In this document: positions 1-8,052 of the stretch, piece after piece | Numbering within the stretch: the stretch's first letter is position 1 | Layout: the number at the start of each line of letters is the position of its first letter | Origin: Oscillospiraceae bacterium | GTDB taxonomy: Bacteria; Bacillota; Clostridia; Oscillospirales; Ruminococcaceae | Reading direction: 5' to 3' | Assembly (NCBI GenBank): GCA_902362965.1 | Contig: CABIYQ010000006.1 | Location: forward strand, 62,001-126,000 | DNA: 64,000 bases | The notes under the pieces: generated by a model | Database searches by the model: none | The model's input: only the letters and a program-made list of their open reading frames with translations | Told to the model about the DNA's origin: nothing | Position numbers and translations under genes: made by a program

Positions 1-840
1 GTACTTGCTGCTGGTTTCAGCTTCTCCGTTGCCTGCTGCAATTCCTGCAACATGAGTACCGTGAGTGTGAAAGTATTTCAGAGTATCGGTTGTTTGCGAA
101 CAGTAATTAAATGCATATGGAATTTTATTATTTACATAATAGCTAGCTCCTTTTTTCTGGGTAGCTGATAGGTAAGGGGAGATGTTTATAATGTCTTTTT
201 TTGTCAGCCTTCCTTCAGCACCGTCCGGAAGAGACAAGAATTCATGGTATCGGTCAAAGGAATTGTCTATTACGGCAATTACAATTCCTTCTCCTTTATA
301 GTCCGTTTCGGAAGCACCTACGGTTTCCAGTACTTTATCTGTCAGTTCGGAATAGGAAAATATTGAATCTTTGCTTTCAGTCTGGGCATTAAGCGTATCG
401 ATTTCTTCCGATTCATCTCCTCTGGGGGAAATCTCATAAATATCGGATATTACCATAGAATTTAGATCATTTTTTATGATTTTGTATTCATTATGGGAAA
501 TGTCAACAGAAAATCCGTTATACGCCGCTGTGTATTCATATTTTGGCGAAAGCGATTTTTTCCCCAGCAGTTTAGCAAGATATTCTTTGGCAAATTCATG
601 TTCTTGTTCAATTGTTTCGTAGGCAGATTGTCCTTCGTCAGTAAAAATAAATTTGTCCACTCCAAGAGATTGTGCCTCGGGATACTTTGCCAGCGGCTCT
701 CCGGGAAGCTTTATAATGCAATTAAATAAAGTGTCATTATAGTCTTTTTCATAAATAGACGCAATAACATGAGAGCTTGCAGACATAAACAGTGATACGG
801 TCATTACTGCGGAGGTCAGAAATGAGATTATTTTTTTCAT
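1..840 (-). CDS. Secreted subtilisin-like serine peptidase (S8), partial
   Basis: The N-terminal 280 codons are present and the gene continues past the left edge, so the end is missing. Residues 1-28 form a signal peptide (MKKII start, hydrophobic core, AS-rich end). Residues 30-140 look like an inhibitor_I9-type propeptide. The catalytic domain begins near residue 183 with the Asp motif AVIDNSFD (D192), followed by the His motif HGTHVAGIAAG (H260). The catalytic Ser would lie outside the window. It is probably an extracellular or wall-anchored protease of the lactocepin/C5a-peptidase kind, but the missing C-terminal half prevents a finer call. The start is supported by a GAAAGGA site and a good upstream promoter. 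Family assignment is firm; substrate is unknown. Confidence 0.9.
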   Translation of the reverse strand, partial: MKKIISFLTSAVMTVSLFMSASSHVIASIYEKDYNDTLFNCIIKLPGEPLAKYPEAQSLGVDKFIFTDEGQSAYETIEQEHEFAKEYLAKLLGKKSLSPKYEYTAAYNGFSVDISHNEYKIIKNDLNSMVISDIYEISPRGDESEEIDTLNAQTESKDSIFSYSELTDKVLETVGASETDYKGEGIVIAVIDNSFDRYHEFLSLPDGAEGRLTKKDIINISPYLSATQKKGASYYVNNKIPYAFNYCSQTTDTLKYFHTHGTHVAGIAAGNGEAETSSKY

Positions 841-876
841 GTGGTTTCCTTTCTTTATAATTATTTTTATAATTAC

Positions 877-905
877 ATTATATCTTATTTTTCCTTATTA
901 GTCAA
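877..905 (-). promoter_or_regulatory. Promoter of the S8 peptidase gene
   Basis: Reading the minus strand, a TTGACT -35 box (900-905) and a perfect TATAAT -10 box (877-882) are separated by 17 bases. The start codon lies about 37 bases downstream with a GAAAGGA ribosome site. This is a housekeeping sigma-A type promoter. Confidence 0.7.
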
Positions 906-920
906 TTAAATGTAAATATA

Positions 921-955
921 AAAAAATCTTCCTATAATTTATAGGAAGATTTTTT
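921..955 (-). terminator. Intrinsic terminator after the ricin-type lectin gene
   Basis: Arms AAAAAATCTTCCTATA (921-936) and its exact complement (940-955) leave a 3-base loop. The stem ends in A/T runs on both sides, so it can act in either direction. It separates the lectin gene from the peptidase promoter. Confidence 0.8.
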
Positions 956-960
956 ATTAA

Positions 961-1881
961 TTATGCCTTCACAAACATCCACTGCTCGTTATATGTATTG
1001 TGATAAGGGTGCCAGATTGTTTTTGCCAGATTTGATGTAGAACCGTATTGAACAACCAGACAATATGATAAGTTAGGCATGTGCAGTTTGTATGTACCGT
1101 TATCATTTTCATAAATATCTATGTTCATACTTGAATTTTTGACTACGCCGTAATTATCGGTGGAATAGTTTACATTTATATATCCCGGATATGTTGTGGA
1201 TTTTGTTTTAATTTGATAATTACCGCTTGAAGTTTTAATAATTTCCCACTTCTGATTATTGCCGCTGTTTAATGTATTTTGTACCAAGCCGCCGGTAGTT
1301 TCATTTAACTGAAGATATTTTCCGCTGTTCGCATTAATAATATAATAAGTACCTCTAGCGATTTCTGCCTGATTTCCGTCTTCCAGTACCCATTTCTGAC
1401 TGCTTGAGGCTGTATATTCAGCCCAACCCACAACAGATGTGGAGTTATATACATCAAGAGCTCTCCAGGTATTACCGTCCTGTTTTAAAATGCAGTAAGT
1501 TCCATCTGTATTTACTGATAAAGAAATCTTTAGTGATGATCCAACTACGGCTCTTGGAAAATCAGCTGCGTAATTTGCACCAGTTGTTACATAGCTTCCT
1601 GTGTGAACGGATTTCAGAGTATTGTTTTGATAAACAAAACGTTGATTATTACCGCCCATAAAAGAATGTTGTATTAATTCTTTGTAACTTGGAGCTGCAA
1701 CGTCAAGATATAAATTGCTTTTGTAATTTCTTATATAATATGTATTATTTGCAGAAATCGTCATAGCTTCTGCCGATACAATTCTTGCATTGATTTCGTC
1801 TGCATAAACATTAGTTATAGGACAGCAAAACAGCATGCATATTAATAAATAAGAAAATACGCTTTTAAAAATCTTTTTCAT
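961..1881 (-). CDS. Secreted ricin-type beta-trefoil lectin domain protein
   Basis: A 306-residue protein with a signal peptide at about residues 1-27 (hydrophobic core, VYA cleavage site). The rest resembles RicinB_lectin_2/CBM13-like beta-trefoil modules: repeated YYI-x-N-x-x-S-x-x-Y-L-x-V/L openings near residues 47 and 178, and QxW-type closings (SQKWVLE, NQKWEII, NEQWMFV). About two trefoil copies fill the whole mature chain. No catalytic domain is visible, so the likely role is carbohydrate binding outside the cell. It sits next to a secreted peptidase on the same strand but has its own promoter and terminator. The sugar ligand cannot be told from sequence. Confidence 0.8.
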   Translation of the reverse strand: MKKIFKSVFSYLLICMLFCCPITNVYADEINARIVSAEAMTISANNTYYIRNYKSNLYLDVAAPSYKELIQHSFMGGNNQRFVYQNNTLKSVHTGSYVTTGANYAADFPRAVVGSSLKISLSVNTDGTYCILKQDGNTWRALDVYNSTSVVGWAEYTASSSQKWVLEDGNQAEIARGTYYIINANSGKYLQLNETTGGLVQNTLNSGNNQKWEIIKTSSGNYQIKTKSTTYPGYINVNYSTDNYGVVKNSSMNIDIYENDNGTYKLHMPNLSYCLVVQYGSTSNLAKTIWHPYHNTYNEQWMFVKA

Positions 1882-1927
1882 AATTTAAACCTCTTTTTTT
1901 ATAATATATAATCCAGATTATATTTTC

Positions 1928-1955
1928 ATTATACATATTTTGACATTTTTTTCAA
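1928..1955 (-). promoter_or_regulatory. Promoter of the ricin-type lectin gene
   Basis: On the minus strand TTGAAA (1950-1955) and TATAAT (1928-1933) are 16 bases apart, about 50 bases upstream of the start codon, with an AGAGG ribosome site between. Confidence 0.6.
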
Positions 1956-2016
1956 TATATTTTTTTATAATTAATATAATATTTGCTTTTATTTAATAAT
2001 TTGTTCATAAATAAAT

Positions 2017-2043
2017 AAAAAGTCCGGAATTTCCGGACTTTTT
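2017..2043 (-). terminator. Terminator after the first ECF/anti-sigma operon
   Basis: Near-palindrome AAAAAGTCCGGAA / TTCCGGACTTTTT with an effective AATT loop and a U-run on the minus strand, placed just past the stop codon of the anti-sigma gene. Confidence 0.8.
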
Positions 2044-2046
2044 AAA

Positions 2047-3078
2047 TTATTCTTTTTCGTATATGAGATTGTCATTAATATAAACTTGTGAAATGTTGTC
2101 CGGGTCTATAGGTTCATCGAATATCCATTGAGCATGATGATACGGTGATTTACCATCTTCATATGTGGAATATCCGCCGTTAAACAGCGGATTTACATAT
2201 ATGATACTTTCATCAGTCATAATTAGTTTTAATTCGTTATCATTAATAACTGTTTCTCCGCTGCTTTCTATTATCGCAGATAAAGGTGTAATTATAAGGT
2301 CAGTTATTTGATAATTAACTTCTTTAGGATAATTATTATAGCCTACATGCAAAGTATTTATGTTGCCGAAATTTAATGTAAAGCTGATTCTGAAAATGTC
2401 AAAATCATTTTCCCATTCATGACTTTGAAGATCTATATATTTTTTTCCGCTGTTAATGTCAATGAAAGTTTGTCTGGCTTTTTCATCTTCGCTTATATTA
2501 TTTGAATTATAATTTGAAAGATAAATATCTACATTGTTGTTTTCGGAAAAATATTGTTCGCATAAATTGTATTTTATTATTAGATTTCCTGTATTTTCAT
2601 CTTCATAGGCATCAAGATTGCCTGAATATCCTGATTCATAATCTATACCATCTGAATTCAGAGCAATGAACTGTATTTGTTCGGCGTCTATGCCTTCCGG
2701 TTTTACAATACAGTAAATGTTCAGTTTATCAGCAATCATTCCAACGGGAGTAAAACTTATATCGCTGCTGCTGGATTCATAGCTGAAATTTTCCATTTCG
2801 CCTATAAGACTAGTTTCAACATCTGTTATTTCCATATCTGTTGACGTTTCTGAAAAGAAAGTTCTAATCCATTCAAATCCGCCGCTTTCAGCTGCCGCCC
2901 ATGTACCGCATGTAAGGGCTGCTGCTGCTGCCGCCATCACCGGAATAAAGCGGATTTTTCTTTTAGGCTTGTATTGTGATGTGTTTACGCTGCTTTCAGC
3001 CTCTTTTATTATTCTTTCCGTACAATTTTCATTCATAGAAATTTTATTCATAGTTTCCATATATAAGTTTTTGTTCAT
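2047..3078 (-). CDS. Membrane-anchored anti-sigma factor-like protein (DUF4179 type)
   Basis: The start chosen is the ATG preceded by AAGGAGG at 3089-3095, giving 343 residues; an upstream ATG has no ribosome site. A basic cytoplasmic segment (residues 1-42) is followed by one transmembrane helix (about 43-63, Ala-rich) and a roughly 280-residue extracytoplasmic region rich in Asp, Asn and Tyr. This architecture, and the gene's 35-base overlap with an ECF sigma gene, match the Clostridial ECF/anti-sigma pairs with DUF4179-like sensors. The likely job is to hold the sigma factor inactive until an envelope signal is sensed. It is similar in layout to the second pair near 17-18 kb. Signal unknown. 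Confidence 0.75.
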   Translation of the reverse strand: MNKNLYMETMNKISMNENCTERIIKEAESSVNTSQYKPKRKIRFIPVMAAAAAALTCGTWAAAESGGFEWIRTFFSETSTDMEITDVETSLIGEMENFSYESSSSDISFTPVGMIADKLNIYCIVKPEGIDAEQIQFIALNSDGIDYESGYSGNLDAYEDENTGNLIIKYNLCEQYFSENNNVDIYLSNYNSNNISEDEKARQTFIDINSGKKYIDLQSHEWENDFDIFRISFTLNFGNINTLHVGYNNYPKEVNYQITDLIITPLSAIIESSGETVINDNELKLIMTDESIIYVNPLFNGGYSTYEDGKSPYHHAQWIFDEPIDPDNISQVYINDNLIYEKE

Positions 3079-3550
3079 ATTCTTCTTCCTCCTTAAGCTT
3101 TTTTTCAATGAGCTTTCTGCCTCTTTGTAAATGTGTTTGAACGGTGGATTCTTTTCTGCTTGTTATTTCTGAAATTTCTTTAACGGAATACTGTTCGTAG
3201 TAATAAAGGTGAATGACTATTCTGTATTTTTCCGGAATTGACATTAGAACATCTATAAGCTCAGACTGTGATTCGTTCATAGAATATACTTCTCTGCATT
3301 CTTCCAGTGAAGTTTTGGTTTTGTACCATGATGATTTAAAAATATCTTTGCACTTATTAACAGTTACTCTTATAAGCCATGCTTTTTCTTCGTTTTCACT
3401 TTGAAATACACGATCTAAGGTGTAGAATTTCAAAAATACTTCCTGAGATATGTCTTCAGCGTCCGATTTGTTTCCGCAGTATGAATAAGCAGCACGGAAA
3501 ACAGTGTTTTTATACTTTTCGAGTTTTTGGCAGAATATAATGTTATCCAT
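3044..3550 (-). CDS. ECF-type RNA polymerase sigma factor
   Basis: A 168-residue sigma-70 family protein. Region 2 covers residues 12-75 (DAEDISQEVFLKFY, then AWLIRVTVNKCKDIFKS) and region 4 covers 100-150 (SIPEKYRIVIHLYYYE, helix-turn-helix YSVKEISEI..STVQTHLQRGR). No region 3 is present, as expected for ECF factors. The start has an AAAGGAG site 9 bases upstream. It precedes and overlaps its partner anti-sigma gene, implying translational coupling. The upstream DNA carries a CGT-type -10 element shared with the second ECF operon, consistent with autoregulation. Regulon unknown. Confidence 0.93.
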   Translation of the reverse strand: MDNIIFCQKLEKYKNTVFRAAYSYCGNKSDAEDISQEVFLKFYTLDRVFQSENEEKAWLIRVTVNKCKDIFKSSWYKTKTSLEECREVYSMNESQSELIDVLMSIPEKYRIVIHLYYYEQYSVKEISEITSRKESTVQTHLQRGRKLIEKKLKEEEEYEQKLIYGNYE

Positions 3551-3581
3551 TGCATCAGCTCCTTTCGTTCATTTTTTGAAG

Positions 3582-3620
3582 CTTCATTAATAAAACGATT
3601 TGGGAATACATAAAATCTCA
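3582..3620 (-). promoter_or_regulatory. Probable ECF-dependent promoter of the first ECF operon
   Basis: On the minus strand TGAGAT (3615-3620), a 17-base spacer and CGT (3595-3597) resemble ECF -35/-10 elements. The 19 bases at 3582-3600 match 16 of 19 with 18617-18635 in front of the second ECF gene. The -35 element is less typical than the TGTAAC of the second copy. Confidence 0.55.
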
Positions 3621-3637
3621 GTTTTTAGTAAAAAAAT

Positions 3638-3664
3638 TAAGGGACGCTTAAAATTCGTCCCTTA
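3638..3664 (-). terminator. Terminator after the 64-residue protein gene
   Basis: Arms TAAGGGACG and CGTCCCTTA with a 9-base loop, followed on the minus strand by a run of seven U. It lies 10 bases past the stop codon of the small gene. Confidence 0.8.
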
Positions 3665-3674
3665 TAAGATAACT

Positions 3675-3869
3675 TTATTTTTTTTCAATATCTTCTTTTA
3701 CACTTGAAGGCAGGCAGAAATCGTATAAAGCTTCATACGAATCATATTCAGATTCCGTCAACACGGCGGAGGGTATCAAGCCGGTACACTCGTTTGAAGA
3801 GCCTGCTTCATTAAACATTATATCCTCGTAGGCAGGGGTCACAGGATAATCTTTTTTTGATTTTTTCAT
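3675..3869 (-). CDS. Small protein of unknown function (64 aa)
   Basis: The start chosen (ATG at 3869, MKKSKKDYPVTPAYED) has a strong AAGGAGG site with 9 bases spacing; a longer reading from 3920 lacks one. The product is small and acidic apart from a Lys-rich N-terminus, with a TPAYED motif, FNEAGSSNECTGLIP in the middle, two Cys and a C-terminal acidic tail. No signal peptide or membrane helix is seen. It is monocistronic, with its own terminator, between dapL and the ECF operon on the same strand. I do not recognise a family. The clear ribosome site and terminator make it a likely real gene. Confidence 0.7.
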   Translation of the reverse strand: MKKSKKDYPVTPAYEDIMFNEAGSSNECTGLIPSAVLTESEYDSYEALYDFCLPSSVKEDIEKK

Positions 3870-3966
3870 TTGCTTTTCCTCCTTTTTTATAGTGTGAGAG
3901 AAAAAGCTTGTAATATTCATAAATTATTTTTTAAAAAAATATTGTATAGATGAAGTCAGATATTAT

Positions 3967-3989
3967 TGCGGCAATACAACAGTGCCGCA
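3967..3989 (-). terminator. Hairpin downstream of dapL, possible terminator
   Basis: TGCGGCA and TGCCGCA form a perfect 7-bp stem with a 9-base loop about 20 bases after the dapL stop. On the minus strand it is not followed by a clean U-run, so termination is uncertain. Confidence 0.4.
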
Positions 3990-4008
3990 GTATTTATTGT
4001 TTTAATCA

Positions 4009-5196
4009 TTATTTTTTCATAAGACTTTTAAGTCTGTTCATTGCTTCAATAGTGTTTTCTCTGTCTCCGAAAGAAGTGAGTCTGAACCAGCCTGCGCCGT
4101 TTTTACCGAAGCCCTCGCCCGGAGTTCCTACTACATAAATATTGTTCAAAAGATAATCAAAAAATTCCCAGCTTCCCATATTATTCGGGCATTTCAGCCA
4201 GATATAAGGAGAATTTACGCCGCCTGTGTACTTGATACCCAGTTCGTCCATTGTATCGGCAATGATTTTTGCATTTTCCTTGTAATAAGCGATATTTTCA
4301 CGAGTCTGTTTCTGTCCTTCTTCAGAAAATACAGCCGCAGCCGCACACTGTACAGGATAAGATACGCCGTTAAATTTTGTGGAAAGTCTTCTGTACCAGA
4401 GTTTGTAGATGTTTGTACCGTCAAGCTCAAGCTCTTTAGGAATTACAGTATAACCGCATCTTGTACCGGTAAATCCGGCAGTTTTTGAAAGCGAGCACAT
4501 TTCAATTGCGCATGTTCTTGCACCTTCAATTTCCATAATACTTCTTGGTATATCATCTTCGGTAATGAATGCTTCATATGCAGCGTCATATATGATAAGA
4601 GAATTATTTGCATTTGCATAGTCGACCCAAGCCTTAAGCTGTTCCTTGTTTAAGCATGCGCCTGTAGGATTGTTAGGGGAGCAGAGATATATGATATCTG
4701 CCTTTACGTCAGGATCGGGCATTGCACAGAAATTATTTTCTTCTGTACCGTCCGCATAGAGGATTTTTCTGCCTGCCATAATGTTTGAATCAACATACAC
4801 CGGATAAACAGGGTCTGTTACCAGAATTACGTTGTCTTCTGCAAAAATGTCGCCGATATTACCAGCGTCGCTTTTAGCTCCGTCATTTACAAGAATTTCA
4901 TCGGCTGATACGTTAACTCCGAAGCTTTTGTAGTAATCTGAAATGGCAGTTCTTAAAAATTCGTATCCTTCGTAATCAGGGTAGCCTTTGAAAGTTTCCT
5001 TTACACCTAATTCGTCACATCCCTTTTTCATCGCTTCAACAACTACGGGTGCCAGAGGAAGAGTAACGTCGCCGATACCCAGTCGGATAAGTTTTTTATC
5101 AGGATTTGCTTTTATAAATTCGTTAGTCTTTTTTGCGATGTCTGCAAAAAGATAGTTTGGAACAAGGTTTTCAAAATTCTTGTTTACTTTTGTCAT
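4009..5196 (-). CDS. dapL: LL-diaminopimelate aminotransferase
   Basis: This PLP enzyme converts tetrahydrodipicolinate directly to LL-diaminopimelate with glutamate as amino donor, giving lysine and peptidoglycan precursors in the cytoplasm. The 395-residue length is typical. Visible class I aminotransferase features include LIRLGIGDVTLPLAP near the N-terminus, NDGAKSDAGNI, SPNNPTGA (173-180), the Asp of YDAAYEAF, and the PLP-binding Lys238 in SLSKTAGFTGTRCG. The wording of these motifs is that of DapL rather than other aminotransferases. It starts 18 bases after dapF ends, with an AAGGAG site, so the two form an operon. Its presence suggests that the aminotransferase pathway replaces DapD/DapC/DapE. 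Confidence 0.96.
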   Translation of the reverse strand: MTKVNKNFENLVPNYLFADIAKKTNEFIKANPDKKLIRLGIGDVTLPLAPVVVEAMKKGCDELGVKETFKGYPDYEGYEFLRTAISDYYKSFGVNVSADEILVNDGAKSDAGNIGDIFAEDNVILVTDPVYPVYVDSNIMAGRKILYADGTEENNFCAMPDPDVKADIIYLCSPNNPTGACLNKEQLKAWVDYANANNSLIIYDAAYEAFITEDDIPRSIMEIEGARTCAIEMCSLSKTAGFTGTRCGYTVIPKELELDGTNIYKLWYRRLSTKFNGVSYPVQCAAAAVFSEEGQKQTRENIAYYKENAKIIADTMDELGIKYTGGVNSPYIWLKCPNNMGSWEFFDYLLNNIYVVGTPGEGFGKNGAGWFRLTSFGDRENTIEAMNRLKSLMKK

Positions 5197-5214
5197 TGTA
5201 TTACTCCTTAAAAT

Positions 5215-6063
5215 TTATTTTATATGACTTACATCAACGTCTCCGTCACAGATAAGTGCGGCAGGACCTTTCATAATAACAGTACCGTCAGAGTTCCATG
5301 TTATTTTCAGGTCGCCTCCTCTGAGATGAACGGTGACTTCCTCGTCATGATTACAGTAGCCGTTGAGTACTGACGCTACAACCGAGGCGCATGCGCCTGT
5401 TCCGCAGGCGAAAGTTTCACCGCTTCCTCTTTCCCAAACTCTCATATTAAGAGTATGGGAATCAATAACTTCTATGAATTCAGTATTGATTCTGTCGGGG
5501 AAGAGCTTGTGATTTTCAAAAGACGGACCGATTTTCTCCAGTTCAAGATCTTTAATATCGTCCATATATACAATAGCGTGAGGATTGCCCATTGATACGC
5601 AGGTGATTTTATATTCCTTTCCATCAACCTCTACAGGTTCGGAAATAAATCTTTCCTTATCGGAATTTACCGGAATATCTTTCGGTGTAAGTATAGCTTT
5701 GCCCATATCTACCTCAACAAATTCTACTTTGCCGTTTTCCGGAAACAGTGTGAGGTACTTTATGCCTGAATTGGTTTCAAGAGTAATTTCAGTTTTATCC
5801 GTCAGACCTTTATCATAAACATATTTTCCGATGCAGCGTGTAGCGTTTCCGCACATCATTGCCTCAGAACCGTCCGCATTGAAAATTCTCATTCTGAAAT
5901 CAGCCTTATCGGAAGGCATAATCAGAACCAGTCCGTCAGAGCCTATGCCCTTACGGCGGTCGCTTACATATATGGAAACTTTTTCGGGGTTGTCAACTTT
6001 TTCTTCAAAGCAGTTTACATATATGTAATCGTTGCCGATACCGTGCATTTTTGTAAATTTCAT
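5215..6063 (-). CDS. dapF: Diaminopimelate epimerase
   Basis: Converts LL-diaminopimelate to meso-diaminopimelate, the step after DapL. The 282-residue PLP-independent epimerase shows both catalytic Cys motifs: MMCGNATRC (Cys71) and ETFACGTGACAS (Cys220). N-terminal FTKMHGIGNDYIYV and the NPHAIVYMDD segment are also typical. The order dapF-dapL places two consecutive pathway steps under one promoter (6098-6126), divergent from the gatCAB promoter. The start has an AAAGGGG ribosome site. Confidence 0.97.
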   Translation of the reverse strand: MKFTKMHGIGNDYIYVNCFEEKVDNPEKVSIYVSDRRKGIGSDGLVLIMPSDKADFRMRIFNADGSEAMMCGNATRCIGKYVYDKGLTDKTEITLETNSGIKYLTLFPENGKVEFVEVDMGKAILTPKDIPVNSDKERFISEPVEVDGKEYKITCVSMGNPHAIVYMDDIKDLELEKIGPSFENHKLFPDRINTEFIEVIDSHTLNMRVWERGSGETFACGTGACASVVASVLNGYCNHDEEVTVHLRGGDLKITWNSDGTVIMKGPAALICDGDVDVSHIK

Positions 6064-6097
6064 TTTTATCGCCCCTTTGATTTAAATTAACAATATA

Positions 6098-6126
6098 AGT
6101 ATATATTATTTTCTGTAAAAAATCAA
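6098..6126 (-). promoter_or_regulatory. Promoter of dapF-dapL
   Basis: On the minus strand TTGATT (6121-6126) and TATACT (6098-6103) are 17 bases apart, about 35 bases from the dapF start. Confidence 0.6.
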
Positions 6127-6207
6127 CAAGCTTTTAGAAAAAATGCAATATTATAGAAATAAAACGATATAAAATTATTAGTTTTGCAAGTAATAATAAA
6201 AAAAATC

Positions 6208-6236
6208 TTGCAATGATTGCTAAAATGTAGTATAAT
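6208..6236 (+). promoter_or_regulatory. Promoter of the gatC-gatA-gatB/aspS operon
   Basis: TTGCAA (6208-6213) and TATAAT (6231-6236) with a 17-base spacer, 47 bases ahead of the gatC start. Confidence 0.75.
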
Positions 6237-6283
6237 TTAATAAGTTTATTCTAATGAAATAATGCAGAAACGAGGGATTTGAT

Positions 6284-6562
6284 TTGGATCTTGAAATGGT
6301 GTCGTATCTTTCCAAACTTGGAAAGCTTTCATTTACTGATGAAGAACTGAAAAAAACAGCTGAAGAAATGACCAGTATCATCGAAATTATGGATACAATC
6401 AAGGAAATTGACGTTGAATACAATGCGCTTGCAGATAATAAGAATGTATATCTGAACAATCTGCGTGAGGACGAATCGGAAGCCAGTATGCCTACGGAAA
6501 AAATACTCCAGAATGCAGTTAACAGTCAAAACTGCTTTGTTGTTCCTAAGGTTGTTGAATAA
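6284..6562 (+). CDS. gatC: Asp-tRNA(Asn)/Glu-tRNA(Gln) amidotransferase subunit C
   Basis: Small 92-residue subunit that wraps around GatA and stabilises the GatCAB heterotrimer, which makes Asn-tRNA or Gln-tRNA from misacylated precursors. The N-terminus MDLEMVSYLSKLGKLSFTDE matches the GatC helix pattern, and the C-terminal part carries the LREDE..MP segment. Translation starts at TTG with a GAGGGA site 7 bases upstream. It is the first gene of the operon and lies 20 bases before gatA. Sequence similarity is modest as usual for GatC, but the context makes the call secure. Confidence 0.93.
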   Translation: MDLEMVSYLSKLGKLSFTDEELKKTAEEMTSIIEIMDTIKEIDVEYNALADNKNVYLNNLREDESEASMPTEKILQNAVNSQNCFVVPKVVE

Positions 6563-6582
6563 TTCGGATAAGAGGTTAGGAT

Positions 6583-8037
6583 ATGGATATTACAAAACTT
6601 AAAATAAGAGACATGAGAAAGATGCTGGACAGCGGTGAAATTTCTGCTTCCGAGCTTACTCAGGGTTATATTGAGAGAATAAAAAAATATGACGGTAATG
6701 TAAAAAGCTATATTACTGTTACGGAAGAAAATGCGCTTGAAAGCGCTAAAGCGGCTCAGGAAAAAATCAAAGCCGGAAATGCTGCGCCTCTTTGCGGTAT
6801 TCCTATGGCTATAAAGGACAATATCTGTACGGACGGTGTTAAAACGACCTGTGCTTCAAAAATGCTTGAAAATTTTATTCCGCCTTATAACGCTACAGTT
6901 ATGGAAAAGCTTGATGCGCAGAATATTGTTATGCTGGGAAAAGTTAGTATGGACGAATTTGCTATGGGCGGTTCAACTCAGACTTCCGCTTTTGCAAAGA
7001 CAAAAAATCCTTACGATCTGAACAGAGTTCCCGGAGGTTCTTCGGGCGGTTCGGCGGCAAGTGTTTCCGCCTCCCTTTGTGCGGGAGCATTAGGCTCCGA
7101 TACGGGCGGTTCGATCAGACAGCCTGCGGCATTCTGCGGTGTTACCGGTCTGAAACCGACTTACGGCAGAGTTTCACGTTACGGTCTTGTAGCTTTCGCT
7201 TCATCTCTTGACCAGATCGGTCCTCTTGCAAAGGACGCTCACGACTGTGCAGTGATTTTAAACGCTATTGCCGGTTATGACAGACATGACGGTACTTCTT
7301 CAAAAAATCCTACTGAGGATTTTACCGCTAAAATCGGAATGGATATGAAGGGCGTTAAAATTGCCATTCCAAAAGAATTTTACGGAGAAGGCATTGATAA
7401 AGAAGTTGCAGACGAAGTACTGAAAGCTGCTGAAACATACAAGCAAATGGGTGCGGAACTTATAGAATGCAGTATGCCGAGTCTTAAATATGCCGTTCCT
7501 GCATACTACCTGATTTCTTCTGCCGAGGCATCCTCAAATCTCTCAAGATATGACGGTATCAAGTACGGTCACCGCAGTGAGATCGGTGAAAACTTTAACG
7601 AGCTTATCTGTAATTCAAGGGCGGAGGGATTTGGCAGTGAAGTTAAGAGAAGAATACTTCTCGGAAACTATGCTCTCTCCAGCGGCTACTATGACGCATA
7701 TTACGGTAAGGCTCTTGCACTGAGACAGAAAATATCAGCGGAATATGACAGTATTTTTGAAAAGTGCGATATGATATTGACTCCTACTACGCCTTCCGTT
7801 GCTTATAATGCAGACGAAAATGTATCAGATCCTGTAAAAATGTACAAGGCTGATATCTGTACCGTAACAGTAAACATTGCCTCTCTTCCGGCTATATCTA
7901 CAACATGCGGATATAACAAGGACGGTATGCCTGTTGGTATGTCAATTATCGGAAAGAAGTTCGACGAGGCTTCTATCATCGGCGCTGCGGACGCTTTTGA
8001 AAAAACTTTCGCTTATAAAGCGCCGGAAATGGTTTAA
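6583..8037 (+). CDS. gatA: Asp-tRNA(Asn)/Glu-tRNA(Gln) amidotransferase subunit A
   Basis: The amidase-signature subunit that hydrolyses glutamine and feeds ammonia through a channel to GatB. The 484-residue length is canonical. The Ser-cisSer-Lys triad is visible: Lys78 in GIPMAIKDNICT, Ser153 in GGSSGGSAAS and the nucleophile Ser177 in GSDTGGSIRQPAAFCG. It is preceded by an AGAGGTTAGG ribosome region and followed after 15 bases by gatB. The intact triad indicates an active glutaminase. Confidence 0.97.
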   Translation: MDITKLKIRDMRKMLDSGEISASELTQGYIERIKKYDGNVKSYITVTEENALESAKAAQEKIKAGNAAPLCGIPMAIKDNICTDGVKTTCASKMLENFIPPYNATVMEKLDAQNIVMLGKVSMDEFAMGGSTQTSAFAKTKNPYDLNRVPGGSSGGSAASVSASLCAGALGSDTGGSIRQPAAFCGVTGLKPTYGRVSRYGLVAFASSLDQIGPLAKDAHDCAVILNAIAGYDRHDGTSSKNPTEDFTAKIGMDMKGVKIAIPKEFYGEGIDKEVADEVLKAAETYKQMGAELIECSMPSLKYAVPAYYLISSAEASSNLSRYDGIKYGHRSEIGENFNELICNSRAEGFGSEVKRRILLGNYALSSGYYDAYYGKALALRQKISAEYDSIFEKCDMILTPTTPSVAYNADENVSDPVKMYKADICTVTVNIASLPAISTTCGYNKDGMPVGMSIIGKKFDEASIIGAADAFEKTFAYKAPEMV

Positions 8038-8052
8038 AGGAGGAGAAGAATA

